Source of the DNA: Opeltia flavorubescens
Lineage: Eukaryota > Ascomycota > Lecanoromycetes > Teloschistales > Teloschistaceae
Direction of reading: 5' to 3'
Assembly (NCBI GenBank): GCA_000442125.1
Contig: KE546976.1
Span: 806,001-870,000 of the forward strand
DNA length: 64,000 nt
The position numbers and the translations under genes are program-made. The notes below the pieces were generated by a model. That model was not told the origin of the DNA. It saw only the letters and a program-made list of their open reading frames with translations, and did not search any database. Of this stretch, positions 44,192-54,714 are shown piece after piece (position 1 is the first letter of the stretch; each line of letters begins with the position of its first letter).

Positions 44192-46011
44192 CTACCGAAC
44201 CTCAAGGGTCTCTTCGCAAATCCTGCGAATTTTCCAAATAATCAGACCCCTCCTACCCAGAAGTCGTCCCAAGGTCTCCCAAATACCGGCTTGTTCAATA
44301 TCCAGATCATCCAGATTTAGGTGGTTCTTGGACATCCATGCCTTTTCAAATGATAGATCAGCGTGCGAATTCTTCATCCAAGTGTCCAATATCACACTTG
44401 ACCAAGGCGCCACCAATCCCACGATCCTTGAACCTTGATCCTTGCAACTACCAACTGATCCTGATATCTTCGTCATCATCTCCTCATCCTTCATCCCCAT
44501 TAGATCCATCGTCACAATCTCTTTCCCACCGAGTAACCATGGTGGAGGGCTATATGTCCTCCACCAGAATACCTCGGTAAAATCCAGAAGATGCTGCTGC
44601 TCCTGCTGACCCAGCCACAATTGAGCAGGAACGACGCCGCCTTGATGATACACGCCCATGAGAACTCCAAGTACCGCATTGAAGATGAACCAACTCGCGA
44701 CCCAGTACCTTCTTAACAGTCTTGCTTTAGGGAGGCGAACAGAGGAAAGGACGAGCGGCACGACTGGGAGCAGGAAACGAGGCTCTTGATGTGGAATGAG
44801 AGAGAGTAGGAATGTGGCTGAAAGCACTGAAAGTATAGGAAGGGCAGTTTTGCGGACGTTCCAGATAAGAAGTAGCGATGGGCCGAGAAGTAGCGGGAGG
44901 GATGCGATGAAATGCTGGTAGGGTGGGTGGAGGCCATGGGTCGAGAGATTGGAAGATGAGGTATTGTAGAGGAGAGAATTAATGGGAGTGATGACTGGAT
45001 TGGTGCGAAGAAGATGGAACGGAGATTCGGTAGAGTCGTTGTAAAATGAAGTGTCTACGGCAACTGCCAGAATGGTGGTCAAGAGAAACGTCGTGCTAAG
45101 AGCGAGTGAGGAGAGTGGCCTTTGACTGTTAGCGTAAAATCTTCTGCTGCTGGAGAAGCAAACTCTTACTTCCGTGAAAAATGGAAGAGGAGATGAACGC
45201 CCGAGGGGAGGATAAAGGCAGGAAATGTGATGCGATTAAAAATCCCAATTGCTGTCAAGGATCCAAGTACAGCCGAAGAGACGAGCGCAGACCGCGACTG
45301 TATTCCATTATTGGCATCTGTCTTATACTCATAGACATTAAGACGAACCTTATCGTTCAAGATTCGTTGGGTCATGACAAGGCTCCATAGTACGAGTAAC
45401 GTCTCGACAGCATTGGAAAAGGTATGAGTCTGGTAGGTCCAGGTGACATATGATGAAGACACGAGGAGCAAGGCGTGTCTCCTTTCTCGAGGTGATTGAA
45501 TCATATCATGTATTGCCCAGTCTTCCAGGACAAAACTCAGGGTGAACATCAACAACCTCAATGCGTAATACATGATCTTGGGGGCTACTGCTTCCTTGCC
45601 AGTCTCCGTCCATACCCACTGCATGACGAGCATGGGCAGCCCATAAACGGGCCATAATGGAAACAAACTTCGAAGGGGGTTTGAAGACGTGAACTCCCAT
45701 GTTTTGTGTGGAGCATATCCAAAGACTTGGCCTACAATACTGGCGGAATATTAGTGGAACCGTGAACAGAATCAAGGTGTACAAGGTTCGGCGGCCCAAA
45801 TCAGGCTTATGCGAGTCATTTCGGTCGCTACTGCGTGTGGCTGACACGATGGTGGAACAAATAGAGAATCATTGCGAGATGGAAAGGAACAACAAGACTA
45901 ACCGGCAATGATTTCTGGCCCCTGGAAATGCTCGTCCGGATGGATATAGCTTGGTGAGAGAGCAAAATAGATTCTCACCAGCAAAAGCAAGGCATAAGTC
46001 CGCCTCCACAT
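44192..46011 (-). CDS. SMP3: GPI mannosyltransferase IV Smp3 (GT22)
   Basis: ER multispanning enzyme that adds the fourth, side-branch mannose to GPI precursors from dolichol-phosphate-mannose, a step essential in fungi. Three exons: 46011-45903, 45731-45170 and 45125-44192; introns 171 and 44 bp; 534 aa (yeast 516). Exon 1 encodes [20 protein letters not shown] followed by the GT22 catalytic-loop motif [14 protein letters not shown]. Exon 2 has [20 protein letters not shown] and [13 protein letters not shown], then [20 protein letters not shown] and [11 protein letters not shown]. Exon 3 has a tract of hydrophobic helices and [14 protein letters not shown]. The aspartate of HPDE is the expected catalytic residue. 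Intron 1 is long for this window; intron 2, at 44 bp, is the shortest. Divergent from SKP1. Confidence 0.94.
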
Positions 46012-46798
46012 TTTTCTGTAGCTTTAAGTTCCTTGAGGTGTTTGAACCAAGTACATGTCTACTCTTCACTCAACATTCAGATGCGCACAATGGAAAAAGG
46101 ATTGTCGAGCCACCAAAAGGAAATTACTTGGGACGCGTGCAACGGAAATTACCTACATTTTGATTGCTCTCCCAATTACTGCGTTAATCAACGATCTTGT
46201 TTCTGACCATCTTCCAATATGACCCAGGTTGAACGCACCTGCCAAGNGCGTTTTTAGTCTGATAGTCCAAGATCAAGGAGTCGAAGTACTAATCCTCCTC
46301 GTGGTCAGAATAATGTTTGATTACATAGAACACGCAATAACCCTCTATTGTTAGCATAAGATGGACAAAATGCTCAAATCTGATATAACAAACAGGATAA
46401 GGGGACAATGTATCTATGGAACAATGTATGTTGGATCTAATTTGCTTGAATGGGCTTTGAGATGAAGGGAAGTTTACTGACTTGAAAGAGCATAGTTTGC
46501 TGAGTCATCCACCTCACTTCGTCATTCTACCACTAAGAATGCGAGCCAGCGCTTGTGCTGCCTGATCTATTTGATTCAGATATAAACTGTCGCTTCATTG
46601 TCTTCAACAGTGAAAGTCCACATCTTAGTGCAATACGGAATATAAAACGGCCTCTTGTCCTCCTCATTACTTCCTTCTACTTTCTTCTACTCAACCACTT
46701 CCGAAGACACCTTCCTCACCCAGAATCACATCTGCTCAACTTCATCCATCCTCTTCCTTCGATTAACCTTAACTTATCAATCCAACCAACCATTCACA
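46012..46798. promoter_or_regulatory. Divergent promoter region, SMP3 / SKP1
   Basis: 787 bp between outward-facing start codons, with a TATAAAA at 46641-46647 on the SKP1 side and one undetermined base at 46247. A pyrimidine-rich tract (46660-46760) precedes the SKP1 start, as is common in strongly expressed fungal genes. Confidence 0.5.
46641..46647 (+). promoter_or_regulatory. Probable TATA box of SKP1
   Basis: Perfect TATAAAA 152 bp upstream of the SKP1 ATG, followed by a CT-rich stretch. The distance suits a fungal core promoter with a leader of roughly 100 nt. The transcription start is not visible in sequence. Confidence 0.45.
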
Positions 46799-47452
46799 AT
46801 GTCTGACACCAAGACTAAAGATATCACTCTCCAGAGCAACGATGGCACTCCTATCACCGTCGGTAAGTCTGCATTCCTGCTTTATTCTTTCCCGGCAGTG
46901 GCCAGTATTCATTTCATATGAGAAGCACAAGCTAACGATATATGCAGCCCGTGACATTGCTGAGCGTTCAATTTTGATCAAGAACATGATCGAAGACATT
47001 GGTGACGAGGCTATCGCGGAGGCTATACCTATCCCCAACGTCAATGAGCCTGTCCTCCGTAAGGTCATCGAATGGTGCACCCATCATCGTGCAGACCCTC
47101 CTGCTGCCGCCGACGATGACTCCGATTCTCGCAAGAAGACCACCGATATCGATGAGTGGGACCAGAAATTTATGCAGGTAGACCAAGAGATGCTGTTCGA
47201 GATTATCCTGGTATGCTCCCCAGCCGTCAATCAGCTGGCCCCAGAGCCTCTTATGTATGCTGACATCTCTGCTAGGCCGCCAACTATCTTGACATTAAGC
47301 CCCTGCTTGATGTCGGGTGCAAAACCGTTGCCAACATGATCAAGGGCAAATCCCCTGAAGAGATCCGGAAGACATTCAATATCCAGAACGACTTCACCCC
47401 CGAGGAAGAGGACCAGATCAGACGCGAAAATGAATGGGCTGAAGACAGATAA
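46799..47452 (+). CDS. SKP1: SCF ubiquitin ligase adapter Skp1 (SconC)
   Basis: Links F-box proteins to the cullin in SCF ubiquitin ligases; the Aspergillus orthologue SconC is known for sulfur metabolite repression. Three exons: 46799-46862, 46948-47210 and 47276-47452; introns 85 and 65 bp; 167 aa. Exon 1 has the start [15 protein letters not shown]; exon 2 [40 protein letters not shown] and [18 protein letters not shown]; exon 3 [40 protein letters not shown] and the invariant [10 protein letters not shown] terminus that contacts F-boxes. An acidic loop around residues 67-80 ([12 protein letters not shown]) is typical of fungal Skp1. Confidence 0.97.
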
Positions 47453-50270
47453 AGTGAGCAACCATCTGCATAGTCATCCATCTTATGGCTGACTCCGAAC
47501 TTTGCTTAGTTCCCTCTCTGTCTGCCGCCTCTCGAATCCGTGATTCACCTATTGGTTGAAACGGGCGCATTTTGTATTGCGAAAGGGACGGCTATGATGA
47601 TGGAACATGCTGGCGTTACGGCGGTACGAAACCTCAGTTAGAATGCTTGACTCTTCAACTGCTTTGCCAACTAGGCGGCTGAGGCGGAATTGAATCAAAT
47701 AGAGAATGACAGAATTGCTGTAAATTTTGCTTAATCTTCGCTCGCTTTTTCTTTTCTTCGGCAGGTCCTTAGTATTCGTCCGCTTACTTCTATACCCTCT
47801 GGGGAACTAAATGAAAGACTAAATTTTGCCTCCCTATCGAAATGCTATGACCAGGTTTTTTCTGAACATAATTACCCGTTCAAAACCTTAACTTTTCCTT
47901 TGCTCCGCCTTCCTTGATCGTTCGACGGGACTTCCTTCCCAACGAGATATTGATTTAGTGTAGCTAGCAGCGTACTGTGGCCCTTCTCTAACATCCTGGG
48001 GTATAATACGCTTATACATTGACTGCAGAGCCGCAGCTCAGCAAGTGATATGGGGAATAATGAGTTACAACCCAGCGTAACAGATTATTAAAGATAGATG
48101 AATCATATAGAGCGCTAAAGAAAGTGATGCGTCCTAGAAAGTCATTAGCCCAGCGGAGAAGAAGAGGGATGCTGCAAAGGCCGAAGGAAATCTCCAAGAC
48201 CTGGGATGGTCTCTCAAACTACTTAAAGAAGAAAGAGGCAAGAAGAGCAAGTTTGTCTCTAGAGATGTTGAAGAATTTGCCACGGGCCTAAGAGCGGAGT
48301 TCAACAAGTCATTGAGGACATCGGGAGAAGTCGTCGATGGCTCAAAGCAAACCAACGAAGGAGGCCCATGATCATTTACCAGTTAGACGTACAGCCGCTG
48401 CAGTCAAATCTAGAATCGAAGAACCAGACTATGAGGCTGTTCATACCGACCAAGAAGTGATCGAATTGGGAAAGGTCAAGTACCTTGTTCGAAACTATAG
48501 GATCCATGAGTCGATAGTGTACGCAATATGATAGTTCCACAGGATAATTTCGTTTCATTCTCCTAGAATTCGATTCTGTAGCTCAAGAATCTTAACATGA
48601 CAATGATTGACGCCCGCTTTGGAGTTTTTCAGTGCGCGATTGCCATCCGTTCAAAGATGCCCTTCTCAGACTCCTCTCTCAGCATCCAGGCATCTCAAAT
48701 TCCTCGTATTTCAGCGCTCTCCAACAATGCCTACGCCTAGATACCGATGCGAGTCTTGCGCCAGTGTCTTCGCTTGGCGTTGTATCTGCAATCCATCATT
48801 GGTTAGTCAAGCCATTATTCCGATTTTTTCTTCATGGTCTGTCCTTCTTTTTCGAGATACAGGTTCAGGAATCTTGTAGAGAGCATACCGGATCGTATTT
48901 CCTGTTCGCAAGCGAATCCACTGAGGAATGGGACGGTTCTGCTTCTGGGCTTTTGCAAGCTTTTGCTTCGTTCGAAAGGACTTGTGGGACTGGTTCAAAG
49001 ATCATTAGTGCATTCGGAGTTGACAATATTCATGGGCTGAATATGTACTCACGGGCATTGTGACAATTCCTGGCTTTCAAATCGAAGGGTTGATTGGCGA
49101 TGATGTAGTCCGTGTGGAAGGCGGCTCGCTTGGTGGTGGTATTCTTGAAAGCGACAAGTGAAGGGTTAGCCCTAATCTTACCTGATTGGGCTGCCCGCAG
49201 TCTTTTGAAGCCGGCAATTAAGCGGATTCAAAGAACAGTGCAGAATCTTTCCAGATATATCACAAACCAATATAGATGTTTTTTATATGCGTGATCTACT
49301 ATCTTGAGCGGTTCTTGGACGATATCATATCTTAGAAATGGGTCATTGAGGTAGCAAAATTACGATGAGAGTCGCTCGCTTAGATGTCTGGTCGTATGAC
49401 GGGGTACATGGGTCCCTGAGCAGTACTGAATAGACCTAAAATTCGTCCTGTTGCCATTTGTCGCATTCTAAACGACATTACTATTTGATCCATCATAGTG
49501 CTCCCGAGGGCTGTGTCCAGAGTGCACGTTAGTAATCGAAGATTTGATAATTCAATACGATTGACGAGGACTTCAGGATTTTATTCATAAAATTATTCTT
49601 GCACACCGCCTGCGAGGGAAATAGCCGATCATCTTGCCATAATGTCATTGATGAGAATCAAAAGACAAGGGGCTTGTGAAGATGACTCACCAGAATATGA
49701 ACGAGTCACGAGCTATCGTTATAGAGTATAGCATTATCATTGATATACTAAGCTCGCTAATGCATCGATTCGATCAGATTCAGGCTTCGCGTATATGTTA
49801 CGAGTACGTCTAAGTATGTCCCAACAAGGCTTCGCTATTGCAACGCTTGCGCAAATGACAACCGAAGTAGCGAATAAGATGCTTAATTCGGAGAGTCTTA
49901 CGCGGCCCCGAAAATTAGTCAATGACCGAAGCGGGCATGAGCCTTCCGAAGCCCATTATGCAGATGCACCACCGATTTAAATGCAAGAATGACTACATCT
50001 TATCACAGAGCTGTTGCCTACAAGTATCCCTGGTAATCCTCAGGCTATCAGCACAAAAAATTTCTCCATTGTGCCCTGCTTCCAGGAAATCTCCCCACGT
50101 ACTCACCAAGTTCGCTATTACTTCGGCCGTTGAGACCGTTTCGACTAAAGCGACCGTTTATTCCTTGGCCATTGGCCACATTCCTGGTCCACCTGGCTGC
50201 TCCTCCTTCCACTCCTTCTCTGCATGGTTGCAAGATTGATATCGCGGAGAATTGTTTCTAAACCACCGCC
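47453..50270. other. Gene-poor region upstream of the ABC transporter
   Basis: 2818 bp between SKP1 and the transporter. 47.5-48.1 kb is AT-rich and featureless. 48.1-49.2 kb holds coding-like pieces described separately. 49.2-50.2 kb is again without a supported frame and must contain the transporter promoter; no drug-response element was recognised. Confidence 0.5.
48130..49180 (+). other. Coding-like pieces in several frames; possible decayed or unresolved gene
   Basis: About 1 kb in which segments read like protein but lie in different frames. Examples are LGWSLKLLKEERGKKSKFVS and VEEFATGLRAEFNKSL (near 48200-48320), RIEEPDYEAVHTDQEVIELG (near 48415-48475) and GFQIEGLIGDDVVRVEGG (near 49075-49130). 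I could not link them by convincing splice sites, and I recognise no family. Either an eroded host gene or an intact gene with introns that I failed to resolve is possible; chance cannot be ruled out for the shorter pieces. Confidence 0.25.
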
Positions 50271-53200
50271 ATGGACTCGACAGCCGGCGACCTGAACCAT
50301 GCGGCAAGGGAGCTAGATGAAAAAGTTGAGAAGCAAACAAGTCACAATGACGGTAGTCGGGAAACGGATAAAGAAGACATACCAGCGAAGCATGAGTACG
50401 ACCCACAATCTTCCTCCTACTCTTCGTCTTCTTCGCAGGATGTCACAGCTTTGGAGAAGCTTGACTCCAGAATCGTCAAAGTTGGGGAAGTCAAGGAAGG
50501 TGAAGAGGCGTATGCACATCTACCACCACACGAAAAGGAGATAGTTAAAAGACAACTCGATCTTCCTCCGGTCACCGTCACCTTCAAGACTTTATACCGC
50601 TACGCAACCCGCAACGATCTACTCATTGTCTTTATTAGTGCTCTAGCTGCTATTGGGGGAGGCGCAGTGATGCCTCTCATGACCGTCATCTTTGGTCAGC
50701 TGGCAGGTACCTTCCAGAATTACCTCGCCGGTACAACTTCCCGCAACGACTTCTCCTCCGATCTTTCAAGCTATACGTTGTACTTTGTGTATCTCGCCAT
50801 AGGGGAATTCGTCCTCATCTATGTCTGCACGATTGGCTTCATCTACACCGGCGAACACATCACACAAAAAATACGGGAGCAATATCTTGCCGCTATCTTA
50901 CGGCAAAATATTGCCTTCTTCGACAAGCTTGGTGCTGGCGAGATCACAACGAGAATTACCGCGGATACGAATCTTGTTCAGGATGGCATATCCGAGAAAA
51001 TTGCTCTCACTCTTACCGCTCTGGCTACATTTGTGACCGCGTTTATCATTGCGTTCGTCAAATACTGGAAGCTCACTTTGATCCTCTCCTCCACCGTGTT
51101 CACAATCGTTGCCATAATGGGTGGCGGTTCATCCTTCATCATTAAATATAATAAGCAATCGTTGGAATCCTATGCGCTCGGAGGTACTGTTGCCGAGGAA
51201 GTCATTAGCTCGATCCGGAACGCCACAGCATTTAGTACGCAGGATAAACTTGCGAGGCAATATGATAAACATCTGACCGAGGCTGAGAAATGGGGTCTGA
51301 AGCTGAAAGTGGCACTCGCGATAATGATCGGTGGCATGATGTCTGTAATCTACCTCAACTATGGTCTTTCCTTCTGGCAAGGATCTAAATACGTGGTCTC
51401 AGGAGAGATGAGCTTGTCCAGCGTGCTGACTATCATGCTTGCGATAATGATTGGGGCCTTCTCTCTCGGGAACGTGGCCCCTAATGCACAAGCGTTCACC
51501 ACCAGTGTGGCAGCAGCCGGCAAAATCTTCAACACCATTGATCGAGTCTCACCCCTAGATCCCAAGTCCGAGGCGGGCGAGAAACTTGAACATGTCGAGG
51601 GCACTGTCGAGCTTAGGAACATAAAACACATCTATCCGTCCAGAGCTGAAGTCATTGTAATGGAAGATGTCAACCTCGTGGTGCCTGCTGGAAAGACAAC
51701 TGCTCTGGTAGGCGCTTCAGGTTCTGGCAAATCCACTATTGTCGGGCTTGTTGAACGGTTCTATGATCCAGTCGGGGGCGAAGTCTTCCTTGACGGTCAT
51801 AATGTCTCATCTTTGAATTTAAGGTGGCTAAGGCAGCAGATATCACTGGTTAGTCAGGAACCAACCCTATTCGGGACGACGATATTTGGGAACATTCAAC
51901 ATGGACTGATTGGCACGAGTTATGAGAATGCTAGCGCGGAAGAGCAAAAAGATCTCATCGTCAAGGCAGCCAAAATGGCAAATGCCCATGATTTCGTGTC
52001 TGGCTTACCTGAAGGCTACGAGACTAACGTAGGAGAAAGAGGTTTCCTTTTGTCCGGTGGACAAAAGCAGCGAATTGCTATTGCCAGGGCAATGGTCAGT
52101 GATCCCAAGATATTGTTGCTTGACGAGGCAACTTCAGCCCTGGATACCAAGTCTGAGGGTGTGGTCCAAGCCGCTCTCGATGTAGCTGCTAAAGGCAGAA
52201 CCACAATTGTCATTGCTCACCGACTCTCGACAATTAAAACAGCAGATAATATTGTGGTCATGTCTCAAGGACGTATCGTGGAGCAAGGAGCCCATGACGA
52301 GCTGCTTGAGAGAAGAGGCGCCTATTACAACCTCGTTGAGGCACAGCGATTGTCGGCCGAGAAAGAAGCAGAGGAAGCCGCAGAAGAGGCGGAAGAGATC
52401 GAAGCAATCCTAAAGGTGAACTCTCGCGACTCCAAGTCTGGTACAAAACTTAGCAGAACCAACACCGAGCAAAATGCTGCACTTGAGCGTATAACGACTG
52501 ACAAGAATCTGCGCGCCAAATTGACACGGACCGCCACCGGCAAGTCAGTGTCTGAGCGAGTTCTCGAAGCAAAAGGATCGGATGGTAAAGCTGACTATAC
52601 GTTATGGACGCTCATACGAGTCGTCGGTAGCTTCAACAAAAAGGAAACCCATCTGATGCTCATTGGTCTTTTCTTCTCAATCATTGCAGGCGGAGGCAAT
52701 CCCACTCAAGCAGTCTTCTTCGCAAAGTCCATCCTCGCCATTTCGCTCCCCCCAAGCATGTACGGGAAGCTTCGCCATGACGCCAACTTCTGGTCCTTGA
52801 TGTACCTGATGCTTGCAATCACGCAATTTATTGCATTCTGTGGTCAGGGGGTAGCTTTTGCATATTGCTCAGAGCGCTTAGTGCACAGAGCCAGAGATCA
52901 GGCATTCCGAAATATGCTTCGTCAAGATATCGCATTCTTCGATAAGGAGGAAAACTCGGCTGGCGCTTTGACATCATTTCTGTCAACAGAAACGACGCAC
53001 CTGGCCGGGATGAGTGGCACTACTTTGGGAACCATACTTGTCGTGACCACTACCCTCGTGGCTGCCATTTCCCTTTCTTGCGCCGTTGGCTGGAAGCTTG
53101 CCCTGGTTTGCACGGCAACCATACCAGTTCTCCTTGGCTGCGGCTTCTTCCGGTTTTGGATGCTGGCTAGATTCCAAGAACGCGCCAAAAAGGCTTACGA

Positions 53201-54371
53201 AGGCTCAGCAAGCTATGCATGCGAGGCCACGTCAGCTATTCGAACCGTTGCATCGCTGACTCGAGAAGACGATGTGTGGGAGCACTATCACCAGTCGCTC
53301 GTCGCCCAAGGCAGAAAGAGCCTGCAGTCGATTTTGAAGTCCTCGATCCTCTATGCCGCCTCCCAGTCCTTTATGTTTTTGTGTATCGGCCTCGGTTTCT
53401 GGTACGGGGGGACTCTGATCGCCAGCCACGAATATACGATGTTTCAATTCTTTCTTTGCTTCTCCGCCATCATTTTCGGTGCACAGTCAGCTGGGACCAT
53501 ATTTAGTTTTGCACCTGATATGGGCAAGGCAAAGTATGCTGCGAAGCAACTGAAGACGTTGTTCGATCGACAGCCAGCCATTGACTCGTGGTCTTCGGAC
53601 GGAGAACGGCTCAAGCATGTGGAGGGGACGATTGAGTTCCGAGATGTCCATTTCAGGTATCCGACTAGACCAGAGCAGCCTGTGCTCCGAGGTTTGAATC
53701 TCACCGTCAAGCCTGGTCAGTACGTTGCATTGGTCGGAGCCAGTGGATGTGGCAAGTCGACGACGATTGCTTTGATGGAACGTTTCTACGATCCCTTGTC
53801 TGGCGGCATCTTTGTTGATGGCCGAGAGATTTCAAGCTACAACATCAATGACTACCGCGGCTTCCTAGCCCTGGTTAGCCAAGAGCCGACACTTTACCAA
53901 GGCACTATCCGAGAGAATGTCTTGCTGGGCGCGGATCGTGATGACGTGCCTGACGAAGCGATTGTGCAAGCGTGTAAAGATGCAAACATCTATGACTTTA
54001 TAACGTCCTTACCAGACGGCTTTTCCACCATTGTCGGATCTAAAGGCAGCATGTTATCAGGAGGGCAGAAACAGCGTATCGCCATTGCTCGTGCTTTGCT
54101 TCGAGATCCTAAGATCTTGCTCTTGGACGAAGCGACCTCTGCACTAGACTCGGAATCGGAGAAGGTTGTACAAGCAGCACTCGACGCAGCAGCACAAGGC
54201 CGTACTACTATAGCAGTGGCGCACCGGTTGAGCACGATACAAAAGGCCGACATCATCTACGTGTTCGACCAGGGGCGGATCGTCGAACAAGGAACGCATG
54301 ACCATCTGCTCAAGGTACGAGGCAAGTACTTTGAGTTGGTAAATTTGCAAAGTTTGGAGAAAATGGCATGA
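50271..54371 (+). CDS. ABCB full-size multidrug ABC transporter
   Basis: Plasma-membrane ATP-driven exporter of the MDR/P-glycoprotein group (relatives: fission yeast Pmd1, Aspergillus AtrD and Mdr1, yeast Ste6). A single uninterrupted exon of 1366 codons in the order TMD1-NBD1-TMD2-NBD2. A polar N-terminus of about 115 residues precedes the first helix (LLIVFISALAAIGGGAVMPL). NBD1 has Walker A GASGSGKST at 481-489, signature LSGGQ at 594-598, Walker B and D-loop ILLLDEATSALD and H-loop IAHRLSTI. NBD2 has GASGCGKST at 1156-1164, LSGGQ at 1262-1266, ILLLDEATSALD and VAHRLSTI. All catalytic residues are present in both halves, so both ATP sites look active. A Glu/Lys-rich linker joins the halves at about 695-770. 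Substrate cannot be told from sequence; drug export, a metabolite or a peptide pheromone are all possible. Confidence 0.97.
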   Translation: MDSTAGDLNHAARELDEKVEKQTSHNDGSRETDKEDIPAKHEYDPQSSSYSSSSSQDVTALEKLDSRIVKVGEVKEGEEAYAHLPPHEKEIVKRQLDLPPVTVTFKTLYRYATRNDLLIVFISALAAIGGGAVMPLMTVIFGQLAGTFQNYLAGTTSRNDFSSDLSSYTLYFVYLAIGEFVLIYVCTIGFIYTGEHITQKIREQYLAAILRQNIAFFDKLGAGEITTRITADTNLVQDGISEKIALTLTALATFVTAFIIAFVKYWKLTLILSSTVFTIVAIMGGGSSFIIKYNKQSLESYALGGTVAEEVISSIRNATAFSTQDKLARQYDKHLTEAEKWGLKLKVALAIMIGGMMSVIYLNYGLSFWQGSKYVVSGEMSLSSVLTIMLAIMIGAFSLGNVAPNAQAFTTSVAAAGKIFNTIDRVSPLDPKSEAGEKLEHVEGTVELRNIKHIYPSRAEVIVMEDVNLVVPAGKTTALVGASGSGKSTIVGLVERFYDPVGGEVFLDGHNVSSLNLRWLRQQISLVSQEPTLFGTTIFGNIQHGLIGTSYENASAEEQKDLIVKAAKMANAHDFVSGLPEGYETNVGERGFLLSGGQKQRIAIARAMVSDPKILLLDEATSALDTKSEGVVQAALDVAAKGRTTIVIAHRLSTIKTADNIVVMSQGRIVEQGAHDELLERRGAYYNLVEAQRLSAEKEAEEAAEEAEEIEAILKVNSRDSKSGTKLSRTNTEQNAALERITTDKNLRAKLTRTATGKSVSERVLEAKGSDGKADYTLWTLIRVVGSFNKKETHLMLIGLFFSIIAGGGNPTQAVFFAKSILAISLPPSMYGKLRHDANFWSLMYLMLAITQFIAFCGQGVAFAYCSERLVHRARDQAFRNMLRQDIAFFDKEENSAGALTSFLSTETTHLAGMSGTTLGTILVVTTTLVAAISLSCAVGWKLALVCTATIPVLLGCGFFRFWMLARFQERAKKAYEGSASYACEATSAIRTVASLTREDDVWEHYHQSLVAQGRKSLQSILKSSILYAASQSFMFLCIGLGFWYGGTLIASHEYTMFQFFLCFSAIIFGAQSAGTIFSFAPDMGKAKYAAKQLKTLFDRQPAIDSWSSDGERLKHVEGTIEFRDVHFRYPTRPEQPVLRGLNLTVKPGQYVALVGASGCGKSTTIALMERFYDPLSGGIFVDGREISSYNINDYRGFLALVSQEPTLYQGTIRENVLLGADRDDVPDEAIVQACKDANIYDFITSLPDGFSTIVGSKGSMLSGGQKQRIAIARALLRDPKILLLDEATSALDSESEKVVQAALDAAAQGRTTIAVAHRLSTIQKADIIYVFDQGRIVEQGTHDHLLKVRGKYFELVNLQSLEKMA

Positions 54372-54714
54372 GGTCGTTCTATGATTCTTGTCTAGTAATT
54401 ACTCTGCTTCCTATTGGTGGGAAGGTACATTTTAGTACAGGTGTTGGGTGGCATCTCTCCCATCTGCATTCTAGCGGCGGTGTCATGGGATTCGGAGGTA
54501 AACTTGGCTGCATTGGAGCTGACTGCATGGCTTCAATTTCGCCGCTTACTCCATTATTGTAGATATTATCGTACTGTTCAAGCTTCAACAATATAGACCT
54601 CACTCAGTCACACGAGTCTACGACTCACCATATTCAATAAAGCTGCCAAGCGAGGTGTTGAGACGAATCCGCAATAGCTGCAAGTGTCAATCCTATATGT
54701 AGGTTGATGAATAA
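54372..54714. other. Convergent 3' intergenic region, ABC transporter / SWI5
   Basis: 343 bp between facing stops; no gene or repeat is seen. Confidence 0.55.
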
